Shown in pieces: positions 53,632 to 61,948 of a DNA stretch of 64,000 bases. The notes beneath the pieces were generated by a model. The model was not told the DNA's origin. It saw nothing but the letters and a program-made list of their open reading frames with translations, and ran no database searches. Source of the stretch: Candidatus Kapaibacterium sp. (GTDB taxonomy: Bacteria; Bacteroidota; Ignavibacteria; Kapaibacteriales; UBA2268); contig JAPLFL010000092.1 in NCBI GenBank assembly GCA_026390695.1, positions 1 through 64,000 on the forward strand, written 5' to 3'. Numbering within the stretch: the stretch's first letter is position 1; each line of letters begins with the position of its first letter. Position numbers and translations under genes: made by a program.

Positions 53632-53946
53632 ATTTTTTTTAAAATTGTTTATTTATAATATAAATTCTTCATCTCATAGACTGGTTGTGGTTTCTTTATT
53701 ATTGTTTACTATTTATTTACATAATTCAAACTAAACAAATTAAATACATAGTATAAATTCAATATGCAAATTACGAATTTCTTTTGAAATAACAACATTT
53801 ATTTTTTTTTATTTCTCATCTTTTTTCATTTTTCAAGAGATGAAATAAAAAGAAGCTGCCTCATTATTGACTAATATATAGTCTTGAGGCAGCTTCTTAA
53901 GGATTTATTCGTTCTGATTTATTTCACGGGAACGAAATATGTTGTA
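53632..53946. other. Intergenic region between the histidine kinase and the repeat lipoprotein
   Basis: This 315-base AT-rich gap contains the terminator at 53850-53898 belonging to the upstream minus-strand lipoprotein gene. I see no ORF or repeat-family member in the rest, which should contain the kinase promoter. Confidence 0.5.
53850..53898 (-). terminator. Strong intrinsic terminator after the Cys-rich repeat lipoprotein gene
   Basis: aagaagctgcctca and tgaggcagcttctt form a perfect 14-bp stem with a 21-base loop. On the minus strand the stem is followed by a T-rich tract (TTTATTTC after the stem). It starts about 50 bases after the stop codon at 53947. Confidence 0.88.
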
Positions 53947-56226
53947 TTATTTTTTCTTGAGCTTCAATGTAATATCTTGAGTGTTGCAATGATTGTAAGT
54001 TACACTCTGATAGAAATAATTGTAATCAGATCTTAAGGCTTTTACGGTATAAGTGACAGGAGAACAAAGCCCTGTTTGAGAGAATTTTCCGTCTGCATCG
54101 GTTGTTCCGGTGATTGTCGGGAAACCGCTTCTCATAATATAGACGGTTGCGCCGGCTAATTTTGAACCGTCGGCGGAATCAACAACGGTTACGTTTAATA
54201 CGGCTGTACAGCAAGAATCTGGAGGCACGGTTTTGACCATTAGTTTGACGGAACCGTTGGAATCATTGCATTTCATAGTAAGATTATAGTAAAGATAGTT
54301 ATATCCGCTGAGAGTTCCTTTGATTGTGAAATCACCTTTGCAAACACCGGTGAAATGAGCGGCACCATTTACATCGGAGGAAGTGGTTTGAAGGGTAGTT
54401 CCGTTTTGTATGAGGTAGAGATACACGCCTTTTAAAGGATTTAGTGAAGCTGAATCTTTAATAATCAAATCTATTTTTCCATGGCAACATGTATCGACGG
54501 GCTTTGGCACCATTAGTTGATGACCGGTGTAAGATTCGTTGCAACCCATTGTTAGATTTAAGTATTTTCCGGTATATCCGGTTAAAGATCCGGAGATTGT
54601 GTAAGTACCGGAGCATAAACCTGTGAAATGGACAACACCATTTGCGTCGGTTGATTGTGCTGCGATTTTAGTTCCGTTCTTATAAACATAAACGGCGACA
54701 CTTTGAAGGGCTTTGCTTGATACTGAATCTTTATAATACAGATCTATTTTGCCATTGCAGCATGTATCGGTTGTAATTTTGGACATATATTGAGTACTGG
54801 CATTACTATCATTACATTTCATAGATACTTTAAAGTACTTGTAGTTATAATTGGAGAGCACTCCTTTAATATCATAGTCACCTTTGCAGACTCCGGTGAA
54901 ATGAACGGCACCATATTTGTCAGCGGTAGCGGTTTGAATAGCTGTTCCGTTTAAAAACAGATAAACGCAAGTTCCTGGTAGGATAGTTTTGGTGGTTGAA
55001 TCTTGATAAATAACATCTATTTTTCCTTGGCAGCAGGTATCTAATTTACCGTTAGGATTAATAAATCTTGTAGTAGTATCAAATGCATTACAGACAGAGG
55101 TATAATCGAAAATATCCGTATCATAATAATCAGATAATATGTGTATTTGATATTTGCCGGGGCATAGATGACTGAAATATGTGTAATTCATGGTAGTCAT
55201 TGTTTGAATTACAGCACCATTGAGTAATAATTTGAGAGTAATATTTGTTGTAGGAGCTTTTCCTGTTTTTTTATCAATAAGAGCAATTCTTATCGAGCCT
55301 TTGCAACAAGTATCTGTTGCTTGAACTTTCGATAGAATGACAGAAGAGTTGAATGAAGAATCGCTGCAACCGAGATGTAAATTAAGAACTTGATAGTTAT
55401 AACCTGATTTCCCGATTTTAACGGAATAGTCCCCCGGACAGAGATCACCAAACATCAATAATCCATTATGGTCGGAATGTGTGTAAGCAATAGCATTACC
55501 ATTTTGCAAGAGATATGCAAAAGCTGAATCTATATTATTATTTGCAGTATCTTTAACGGTTACTGTAATTTTGCCATGACAGCATGAATCGGGATAAATC
55601 TGCTGAAGACATGCTTGTAAATGCAAAGTGTCATTGCCGTTGGATGTGATTGAATCATAAACAAGTTTAAAATTCGGTTTATAGAATCTTAAAATATATG
55701 TGCCAGGGCAAACATTGGTAAGAAGCAATGTTCCATTTTGGGTAAGAGCTTTACGAATCAGAGTGCCATTGCGGAACATACGAATTTCAACATTACTTAA
55801 CAAAGTACTATCGCTGCATTTTGTTGTAAGGATGCTCAGAATACCGTGACAAGTATCGAGATGCATAAGTTTTACTGGCTCAGTGCTTTTTGATTTAAGT
55901 AAAATCAATTTCTCGGAGAATGGCTTAAAATCAGGATGAGTGACTTTTGCATTTAAATTTGTGGCATCAGAAGGAAGTTTTGTAACAGAGAAATTTCCAT
56001 CTTCATCACTGCTTGTACTTGCAATAGCTGCGGATCCCGGCTGAGCTGAATTATAAATATCAATTAGAGCCAACGGTACTATATTGCCCTGTTCATCAAC
56101 AAGTGTGCCTGATAAGCTGTTGTCAATCTTAGTTGTGCTCGGATTGTCCTGACAAGAAACAACCAATAAGCCGCATATAATCAGTAGTTGCATAATTCTG
56201 ATTACATATTTGTCGAAAATTTTCAT
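53947..56226 (-). CDS. Surface lipoprotein with seven Cys-rich carboxypeptidase-regulatory-like repeats
   Basis: From the ATG at 56226 (AGGAG 7 bases upstream) the protein has a lipoprotein signal with lipobox VVSC. It then has one cysteine-free CarboxypepD_reg-like domain (SGTLVDEQGNIVPLALIDIYN) and seven tandem repeats of 80-90 aa, each opening with DTCHG or D(T/S)CC(x)GKI-like sequence. Most repeats continue with YLxxNGT, then GxxxFTGxCxGxYxIxG and end in a CNDS-type cysteine. The regular four-cysteine spacing implies disulfide-stabilised transthyretin-like domains on the cell surface. Repeats 4-6 are most alike. A strong terminator follows. Function is unknown; adhesion or a structural stalk role is inferred. 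Confidence 0.85.
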   Translation of the reverse strand: MKIFDKYVIRIMQLLIICGLLVVSCQDNPSTTKIDNSLSGTLVDEQGNIVPLALIDIYNSAQPGSAAIASTSSDEDGNFSVTKLPSDATNLNAKVTHPDFKPFSEKLILLKSKSTEPVKLMHLDTCHGILSILTTKCSDSTLLSNVEIRMFRNGTLIRKALTQNGTLLLTNVCPGTYILRFYKPNFKLVYDSITSNGNDTLHLQACLQQIYPDSCCHGKITVTVKDTANNNIDSAFAYLLQNGNAIAYTHSDHNGLLMFGDLCPGDYSVKIGKSGYNYQVLNLHLGCSDSSFNSSVILSKVQATDTCCKGSIRIALIDKKTGKAPTTNITLKLLLNGAVIQTMTTMNYTYFSHLCPGKYQIHILSDYYDTDIFDYTSVCNAFDTTTRFINPNGKLDTCCQGKIDVIYQDSTTKTILPGTCVYLFLNGTAIQTATADKYGAVHFTGVCKGDYDIKGVLSNYNYKYFKVSMKCNDSNASTQYMSKITTDTCCNGKIDLYYKDSVSSKALQSVAVYVYKNGTKIAAQSTDANGVVHFTGLCSGTYTISGSLTGYTGKYLNLTMGCNESYTGHQLMVPKPVDTCCHGKIDLIIKDSASLNPLKGVYLYLIQNGTTLQTTSSDVNGAAHFTGVCKGDFTIKGTLSGYNYLYYNLTMKCNDSNGSVKLMVKTVPPDSCCTAVLNVTVVDSADGSKLAGATVYIMRSGFPTITGTTDADGKFSQTGLCSPVTYTVKALRSDYNYFYQSVTYNHCNTQDITLKLKKK

Positions 56227-56364
56227 TGTAAAGCTCCTAAAAAAGTACATAATTTATTAATCAATGAACAAAAATACAAAATGACTATATAATAATTCAT
56301 AAGAAGGACATTTGTTACACATAAATCAAAATAATTTAAAAAAAATGAACGTTTTAAAGTTATA

Positions 56365-57408
56365 TTAAAAATATAGTGAATAATTCACTCCGATAATACC
56401 GACAAACTGTATTCTTTTCCTGAGTGTTAAATCCATCGGTGGATAAGATACCAAAGGTTTTAAATAAATATCGAATCCTTTACCAAGAATAAAATCAAAT
56501 TTGATCGATAAGCTTATATTATCTATTCCTTTTTGTTTCACTTGTAGAGATTTTTTATTATTTGCAGAACCATTCTTCAACAACTTTTGCAGCTTAGCTT
56601 TGGAGAGTGCTGAATAGGCGTCCTTTATATCCAAAATATAATATGAATATTCTAAATTAAATAAAGGAAGTATTTTGAATTTTTCTCCGAATTTAAAAGT
56701 GCGAAATATACTCAAACCGAGATAATGGAATTTATCATCTCCAAATTTTAATTGATAACTCAGATCTATAATCATTTTCTTTATCATAAAATCAATACTT
56801 AAAGAAACGTCATTATTTGCCTGACTGAATATATTGGTTGTATCATTCCCGAAATCCGAATGATTAAGTGAGACTCCTATCCCAAACCAACTGTTAAGAA
56901 ATTTGCTATATCCCAGATACAAACTCCAGTTGCATAAAAAAGCATTGGTTCCAAAATCTTTTGTTCCGTCAAACTCGACTGAGAATCCATTTTCATGACT
57001 TATACCTACGGCAAGATTATCTACAGGTCTCCCGTTTGAATTTTTTAACCCATGTTGTAATTGTTGAGTTTTCAATAAATTCCCAGCATCTAAAGTCCAT
57101 TTTGTAGAATCTTCATTCGATTCAGGTTCCGGCTCAATTATTAAAGTTGGATCACTAATTGCTTCACCAGTTACAGCATCATCGCTCTCAACATCAGATT
57201 CCGGATTATTTTCTTCCTCCACTGCACTTGAATCAGGAATTTCTTTTACAAGATTAATGGTTGTGTCTGGAATTATTTCTATTTTCCCCATCTGACTGAA
57301 AGCATTCAAAGTGAAAATCATCTGAAAAAAGATCATGACAAAGAAAATCATGATGCAATTAATAATTATATTTTTTTGTGGTGGTTTTGATTTTATATAG
57401 TATGTCAA
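56365..57408 (-). CDS. Outer-membrane beta-barrel candidate with acidic N-terminal linker
   Basis: The 347-aa product has an N-terminal hydrophobic export signal (about residues 15-38, ending NAFSQ). A very acidic Glu/Asp/Ser-rich linker follows (EENNPESDVESDDAVTGE, about 62-100). Alternating strands come next (WSLYLGYSKFLNSWFGIGVSLNHSDFG) and the chain ends in phenylalanine (GVNYSLYF), as for BAM substrates. The acidic linker could bind cations or tether a periplasmic partner. A shorter start may exist at the internal ATGs before the hydrophobic run. It lies just upstream of the repeat lipoprotein on the same strand, so a joint envelope role is possible. Confidence 0.65.
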   Translation of the reverse strand: MTYYIKSKPPQKNIIINCIMIFFVMIFFQMIFTLNAFSQMGKIEIIPDTTINLVKEIPDSSAVEEENNPESDVESDDAVTGEAISDPTLIIEPEPESNEDSTKWTLDAGNLLKTQQLQHGLKNSNGRPVDNLAVGISHENGFSVEFDGTKDFGTNAFLCNWSLYLGYSKFLNSWFGIGVSLNHSDFGNDTTNIFSQANNDVSLSIDFMIKKMIIDLSYQLKFGDDKFHYLGLSIFRTFKFGEKFKILPLFNLEYSYYILDIKDAYSALSKAKLQKLLKNGSANNKKSLQVKQKGIDNISLSIKFDFILGKGFDIYLKPLVSYPPMDLTLRKRIQFVGIIGVNYSLYF

Positions 57409-57734
57409 ATTTATTTCCTAATTAAATTTCTAAAATGTATTTTAAAAAGTTTGCCATCATCACAATACAAAAATCCTAAAAAAAAACGATAAAACAAAAA
57501 GATATATTTTTATCCTACCAATTTTTAACAGAATCTCTTCCTGTAAGAAAAAATCTCAAATGTTGTAACTTTTCTTTGTTTTTTGTGTTATTGCTTACTG
57601 TGGCGTGTAAATATGTAATTTGAATGGAATATGCAACTAAAAATACTAATATTGACAAATAAAATTCAAGACAATCCTTATATTTATTATTTTCATAAAT
57701 ATTTTATTATTAACATTAATCACTCAGGTTAAAA
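57409..57734. other. Divergent intergenic region
   Basis: The 326-base gap separates the minus-strand beta-barrel gene from the plus-strand IPT/FISUMP gene, so it must contain both promoters. It is AT-rich with A-tracts; I could not pick a convincing consensus promoter on either strand. No ORF or repeat was seen. Confidence 0.45.
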
Positions 57735-59420
57735 ATGAAAAAACTTTTTTTCTCCCTTCTTATTATTTTTTACATCACTTCAGTTTGGGCACAATCTCAG
57801 AATATGAAAGTTTATCTGAATGACGGATCATCGAAATCATATAATTTATCAGATATAAATCAGATTTCATTTCGATCTTTATATCAGGGTTCAAACTTTA
57901 ACATTTATTATGATAAAGGTGTAAACTCTACTTATTTAGTTTCTGATATTGACAGTGTTCAATTTTCTTTGAATTCTTCTATGAATAATATTTTAAAAAT
58001 TTATCTGAAACAAAACATCAAAACATTAGAAATTTTCAGAATTGACAGCATTAACTTTACCTTCCCTTCTCTGACAGCACCAAAAATAACTTCGGTGAAC
58101 CCTTCTGCTTCCCAAACCGGACAAGATGTTTCAATTAACGGGTCAAATTTCGGGATTAATCAAGGTACAGGGTTCGTGACTTTTAACGGACTTAAAGCTC
58201 AAACATATTCTCAATGGAGCGATAATAAAATTAATGTTCAGGTTCCGGCCGGAGCTTCAAATGGAAATATCATCGTAACCAATTCAAATTCCGAACAATC
58301 AAATAGTTTCGATTTTAATATTATTCCTTTTATAACAGGATTATCTTCCTCAAAATTTAAAGTGGGAGATGATATTACTGTTAATGGAAATAGTTTTGGC
58401 TCTGCTCAGGATTTAAATTTTATTTCCTTTGGCGCTATAAAAGCAACTGAATATACAAGTTGGTCTTCCACTTCGATTAAAGTTAAAGTTCCGGCGACCG
58501 CTTCAGCAGGAAAATTATCAGTTAATGTTGCCGCATACAAAAGTAATGAAGTTGATTTTTCGGTTATTCCTCAAATTTCTTCTATTAATCCCACTTTGAT
58601 TATTACCGGTGGAGTAGTTACAATTAATGGAAGTGGTTTTGGCACTTCAAAAGGCTCAAGTTTCATATCTTTTAATAATTTGAATTCAACTCTTACTAAT
58701 TCATGGAGCTATAATCAGATCAATGCAATTGTTCCTCAAGGTTCCACAAGCGGAAATCTTTCCATAACCGTAAATGGTAATAAAAGCAACAGCATTGCTT
58801 TTACTTTGAACTTGGCTTCCGTAGTTATTGGCAATCAAGTTTGGATGGTGAAAAACATCGAAGTTGATCATTATCTCAATGGTGATTCCATTCCTCAGGT
58901 TGCAGATCCTGCTCAATGGGCAAATCTTACCACGGGCGCATGGTGTTATAATAATAACGATGAAGCTAATGGGAAAATCTATGGCAAGTTATATAATTGG
59001 TATGCTGTTAATGATCCGCGCGGGTTAGCTCCTTCTGGGTGGCATATTCCTACTGATAAGGAATGGAAAGAATTAGAGCTTTCTATTCAAATGACTCAGG
59101 CTTCGGTTGATTCTGCTGGTTGGCGCGGTTCTTATGAAGCCGGTTCATTAAAATCTACCGGTACGATTGAGGCTGGTGATGGTTTGTGGTTTGGTCCTAA
59201 TGCCAGGGCAAGTAATGAAACAGGTTTTACAGGTTTGCCAGGTGGCTTGTGCGATCCTTACGGTGCTTTTTATGACAATGGAAGATATGGGGATTGGTGG
59301 ACAGCAACCGAATTCAATTCAAATTCTGCTTGGAGTCGTAGTTTAAGTTATTTTTATGCCAATATCGGACGCGATAACGTTAGTAAATTAAGTGGACTAT
59401 CTGTCCGATGTGTGAGATAG
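57735..59420 (+). CDS. Secreted protein with three IPT/TIG domains and a C-terminal FISUMP domain
   Basis: After the signal peptide (FFSLLIIFYITSVWAQ) come about 95 residues with two short beta-repeats (MKVYLNDGSSKSYNLSDINQISF). Three IPT/TIG Ig-like domains of about 80 aa follow, each opening PxIxxxxPxxxxxGxxVxINGxxFG. The C-terminal 190 residues form a Fib_succ_major (FISUMP) domain: VVIGNQVWMVKNIEVDHYLNGD, KLYNWYAV, GLAPSGWHIPTDKEW, GGLCDPYG, WWTATEF, ending LSVRCVR. FISUMP proteins are surface or secreted; the domain resembles C-type-lectin/FGE folds. No T9SS tail is seen. IPT domains are the known acceptor in TMEM260 O-mannosylation, which may link this gene to the DUF2723 protein. Confidence 0.88.
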   Translation: MKKLFFSLLIIFYITSVWAQSQNMKVYLNDGSSKSYNLSDINQISFRSLYQGSNFNIYYDKGVNSTYLVSDIDSVQFSLNSSMNNILKIYLKQNIKTLEIFRIDSINFTFPSLTAPKITSVNPSASQTGQDVSINGSNFGINQGTGFVTFNGLKAQTYSQWSDNKINVQVPAGASNGNIIVTNSNSEQSNSFDFNIIPFITGLSSSKFKVGDDITVNGNSFGSAQDLNFISFGAIKATEYTSWSSTSIKVKVPATASAGKLSVNVAAYKSNEVDFSVIPQISSINPTLIITGGVVTINGSGFGTSKGSSFISFNNLNSTLTNSWSYNQINAIVPQGSTSGNLSITVNGNKSNSIAFTLNLASVVIGNQVWMVKNIEVDHYLNGDSIPQVADPAQWANLTTGAWCYNNNDEANGKIYGKLYNWYAVNDPRGLAPSGWHIPTDKEWKELELSIQMTQASVDSAGWRGSYEAGSLKSTGTIEAGDGLWFGPNARASNETGFTGLPGGLCDPYGAFYDNGRYGDWWTATEFNSNSAWSRSLSYFYANIGRDNVSKLSGLSVRCVR

Positions 59421-59551
59421 ACTTATATGGAATGTGTTACGATCTTTAAATTTATAAAGAAATGAATATTTAGTATTGATTATTATTATGATCATAAATA
59501 GATTAATTAATAATCCGATTTTACCAGTTGTGGAAGTCATTATTACAATTC

Positions 59552-59620
59552 AGTAGCTCAGACCTCCCCGTCTGAGTATAATAAAAAGGAAATAGTAGCT
59601 CAGACCTCCCCGTCTGAGTA
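59552..59620. repeat. Two copies of a CTCAGAC hairpin
   Basis: agtagctcagacctccccgt ending in ctgagta occurs twice, at 59552-59577 and 59593-59619. Each copy folds into a short hairpin (ctcagac / gtctgag). They follow the FISUMP gene, but without a T-tract, so I call them interspersed palindromic repeats rather than a terminator. Confidence 0.75.
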
Positions 59621-59647
59621 ATTCAAGAACAACTATTTTTCATCTAT

Positions 59648-60090
59648 TCCCCCTTCCAATGCCCCTAAATCTCCCTCCAATATCTTTTTGCTTTGATTGG
59701 ATGGGAGAGGGAAAAGTTCAAATCCTCTGGAAACCCCTCCCTAACCCTCCCCGAAGGGGAGGGAACTGGAACGTTCTTATTCCCTTCCTTGAGGAAGGGT
59801 TAGGGTAGGTGTTCTTCCGTCTTATGATGAACTTCTTCCCCCTTCCAATGCCCCTAAATCTCCCTCCAATATCTTTTTGCTTTGATTGGATGGGCGGAGG
59901 AAAAGTTCAAATCCTCTGGAAACCCCTCCCTAACCCTCCCCGAAGTGGAGGGAACTGGAACGTTCTTATTCCCTCCCCTTCGGGGAGGGTTAGGGAGGGG
60001 TTCTTAATAATTATGGTGAGCTTCTTCCCCCTTCCAATCCCCCCAAATCCCTCTCCAATTCCTTTTTGCTTTGATTGGATGGGCGCGGGA
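59648..60090. repeat. 189/190-bp direct repeat, two full copies and one partial
   Basis: The segment starting cccccttccaatgcccctaa occurs at about 59648, 59838 and (changed to ccaatccccccaaat) 60027, so the period is 189-190 bp. Each full copy contains a C/T-rich stretch, a ttgattggatggg segment and a G/C-rich hairpin (ccctccccgaaggggaggg). The sequence is far more GC-rich than its surroundings. The 100-aa track ORF at 59809 is a by-product. Apart from these and the CTCAGAC hairpins, the 59421-60135 gap holds nothing recognisable. Confidence 0.8.
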
Positions 60091-60135
60091 ATTAAATATT
60101 ATATTTATTAAATTATTCATTAGTTATCAAATCTC

Positions 60136-60399
60136 TCATTTTAATTTAGAATAAAGTATATAAAAGATAATAAAATAAATTATTGGAAATAGAATAGAAT
60201 TGATTAGTATAATTTTTGCAATTATTTTATACTGAGCATTTATAATATAAGCTACAATAAGGCTTAGAATTAGAATTAAAAGAGGTTCAATTATAATACC
60301 AACTTCTGGAAGCATTATAGGATATTTATAAAGAATATAAATACTGCTTAGGATTACATCAATCAATATTAATAATGTAATTTTCGTATATAATTTCAT
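60136..60399 (-). CDS. Small three-span membrane protein
   Basis: The 87-aa ORF encodes three hydrophobic helices (about residues 6-26, 32-55 and 61-83) with a Lys at both ends (MKLYTK, YSKLK) and a few polar turns. The periodic spacing of the helices argues for a real integral membrane protein, but no family is recognisable. It lies between the direct-repeat region and the FN3-containing family gene, separated from the latter by an ATTATGA heptamer stretch. Confidence 0.5.
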   Translation of the reverse strand: MKLYTKITLLILIDVILSSIYILYKYPIMLPEVGIIIEPLLILILSLIVAYIINAQYKIIAKIILINSILFPIIYFIIFYILYSKLK

Positions 60400-60435
60400 A
60401 ATTGTATAAATTCATTCATAATTCATAATTCATAA

Positions 60436-61380
60436 TTAAACCGTAATCACCACTTCCGTCCACGCCTCATCGCTAAAATCACTCAGCGTAGAGCCAGATT
60501 TCGCCCGCACCTTGTAGTAATTACGTTTATCCGCCGTAAAAGACACTCCCTGCGGTGGTGAAGGCAGTTCCGCCAGCAAAGAATACGTTCCCGAAGGCAT
60601 CCCAAAGTTCACCGGACTATGATAAACCTCGTACGAAGCCGCCCCAGATACGTTATCCCAGTTCAAATGAACCTGCGTATCGCCCAGCATCCAATTCGCC
60701 GTCACATTCTGCGGTTTCGACAAGCCCGAAGACGTGCTCCCATAAATAATATAATCATTATACTTCGCTGGACTTACATCCTCCCAGATTATTTTTCCAA
60801 TCTCACAGTATCGCGACACAAAATCATACAATTCATTGCCCTTCGTAATCCTATCCTGCGTCTTAATATCGCGCTGAGTCTGCGCCGACGAAATATCATT
60901 CATCGCATCCTCCATCAGTTGCGCCGTTGCCTCCAAATCATCTACCATTGCTGAGGTTAGACCAACCGGCGTAAGGTCAGTCAGATAATCCGTAGCCACA
61001 ATAACTCCCAAACGACATGTTGTAAGGAATTTCTTATCATCATATTTCGTCATCTCCCCCGCATCAAAGCGCTTCACCTGCGCCGCACCCGATCCCCACT
61101 TAATTTTTGCATAACCAATAATCGCCCGTAGCTTCAGCGTACACGCATCCCGCTGCGTATTCTTCGCTTCAGTTGCCAGCATCAGGTCTGTAAGATAATA
61201 TACATCGGGTGGCAGCACCTCAAAAGCATTACCAAGCGTTTCAAACGCCGTTACCATAAGCGCCGTAACGCCACGAGTCGTAAATTCCGTCTGGTCGCGC
61301 CTCATCGTTACCACGAGATTGGAAGTAAACATGCAGAGATCAGCGTCTGACATGCTATAAAATCTTGTTGAACTAATCAT
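60436..61380 (-). CDS. Array-associated helical family protein with one fibronectin type III domain
   Basis: The 314-aa protein (ATG at 61380, aligned with the paralogue start MISS) has a helical region of about 212 residues. It closely matches the 42437 gene: SDADLCMFTSNLVVTM, DQTEFTTRGVTALMVTAFE, GNAFEVLPPD, CTLKLRAIIGYAKIKWG, QVKRFD, RITKGNELYDFVSRYCEIG. One C-terminal FN3 domain follows (LSKPQNVTANWMLG ... YYKVRAKSGSTLSDFS). It has no signal peptide. Its GC content looks higher than that of neighbouring genes, suggesting transfer or different selection. Heptamer repeats begin right after the stop; a 21-bp array lies about 165 bases upstream. Function is unknown. Confidence 0.8.
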   Translation of the reverse strand: MISSTRFYSMSDADLCMFTSNLVVTMRRDQTEFTTRGVTALMVTAFETLGNAFEVLPPDVYYLTDLMLATEAKNTQRDACTLKLRAIIGYAKIKWGSGAAQVKRFDAGEMTKYDDKKFLTTCRLGVIVATDYLTDLTPVGLTSAMVDDLEATAQLMEDAMNDISSAQTQRDIKTQDRITKGNELYDFVSRYCEIGKIIWEDVSPAKYNDYIIYGSTSSGLSKPQNVTANWMLGDTQVHLNWDNVSGAASYEVYHSPVNFGMPSGTYSLLAELPSPPQGVSFTADKRNYYKVRAKSGSTLSDFSDEAWTEVVITV

Positions 61381-61465
61381 AACCATTTATTTTTTATTGT
61401 GAAACAAAACAATTAACTGCAAATTAAGTAAAATATTCTTAATAACAAAATAAATATTGTTTATT

Positions 61466-61521
61466 CCTAAGCTCCAGCTTGGGAACAAAACCAGAATGTT
61501 ATTAGGCAGGAGCTTAGTAAC
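61466..61521. repeat. GTTCCCAAGCT-type palindromic repeat pair
   Basis: cctaagctccagcttgggaac and the diverged aggagcttagtaac lie between the helical-family gene and its 21-bp array. They match the hairpins at 12379-12452, which lie inside the truncated copy of the same gene family. Confidence 0.6.
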
Positions 61522-61545
61522 AAGCAAAAGAAGTATATTCATCAT

Positions 61546-61755
61546 CCGTTACTATTTCATACCCTTCCGTTGTCATTTCGTATGCTTCCGTTACAGCTCC
61601 GTATGCTTCCGTTACAGCTCCGTACCCTTCCGTTACAGTATCTTCGCTCTACGAAACCTCAACGGAAGGCTACGGAGTTGCAACGGAAGACTACGGAGTT
61701 GCAACGGAAGACTACGGAGTTGCAACGGAAGGCTACAGAATTGTAATATAAGAAT
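61546..61755. repeat. 21-bp tandem array, five units forward then five inverted
   Basis: Units ccgttacagctccgtatgctt run in 21-bp steps from 61546 to 61650. From 61651 units of type acggagttgcaacggaagac plus t (the reverse complement motif, rotated) run to 61755. The two halves can fold onto each other through CCGTTRCARCTCCGTA-like pairing. The end units on both sides are most degenerate and the central ones nearly identical. The track ORF at 61457-61804 merely reads through the array. The rest of the 61381-61948 gap is AT-rich without genes. Confidence 0.92.
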
Positions 61756-61948
61756 ATTTGATGTCAAAGAACGTGTATTTATTACTAATTTATATCGTAA
61801 TTAAGATATTTTTATAATATTTTTCTTTATCTGATGAATATAAAAGAGCAACAAAAGGATAAATTTAATATTTATACTATATTGAATTATATTCTGAAAT
61901 ATTCTAATTCTTTTCATGAGAATGATCTTTTTTTAAATATGTAATTTA

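Noticed and set aside
59700-59740. gttcaaatcct as a tRNA T-loop
   Set aside because: It lies in the direct repeats, and no acceptor stem, anticodon arm or D-arm can be formed around it.
59809-60111. 100-aa Pro-rich ORF
   Set aside because: It spans the 189/190-bp direct repeats, and the translation simply repeats the DNA unit.
41769-61755. Diversity-generating retroelement or retron explanation for the arrays
   Set aside because: No reverse transcriptase gene and no template/variable repeat pair were seen in the window.
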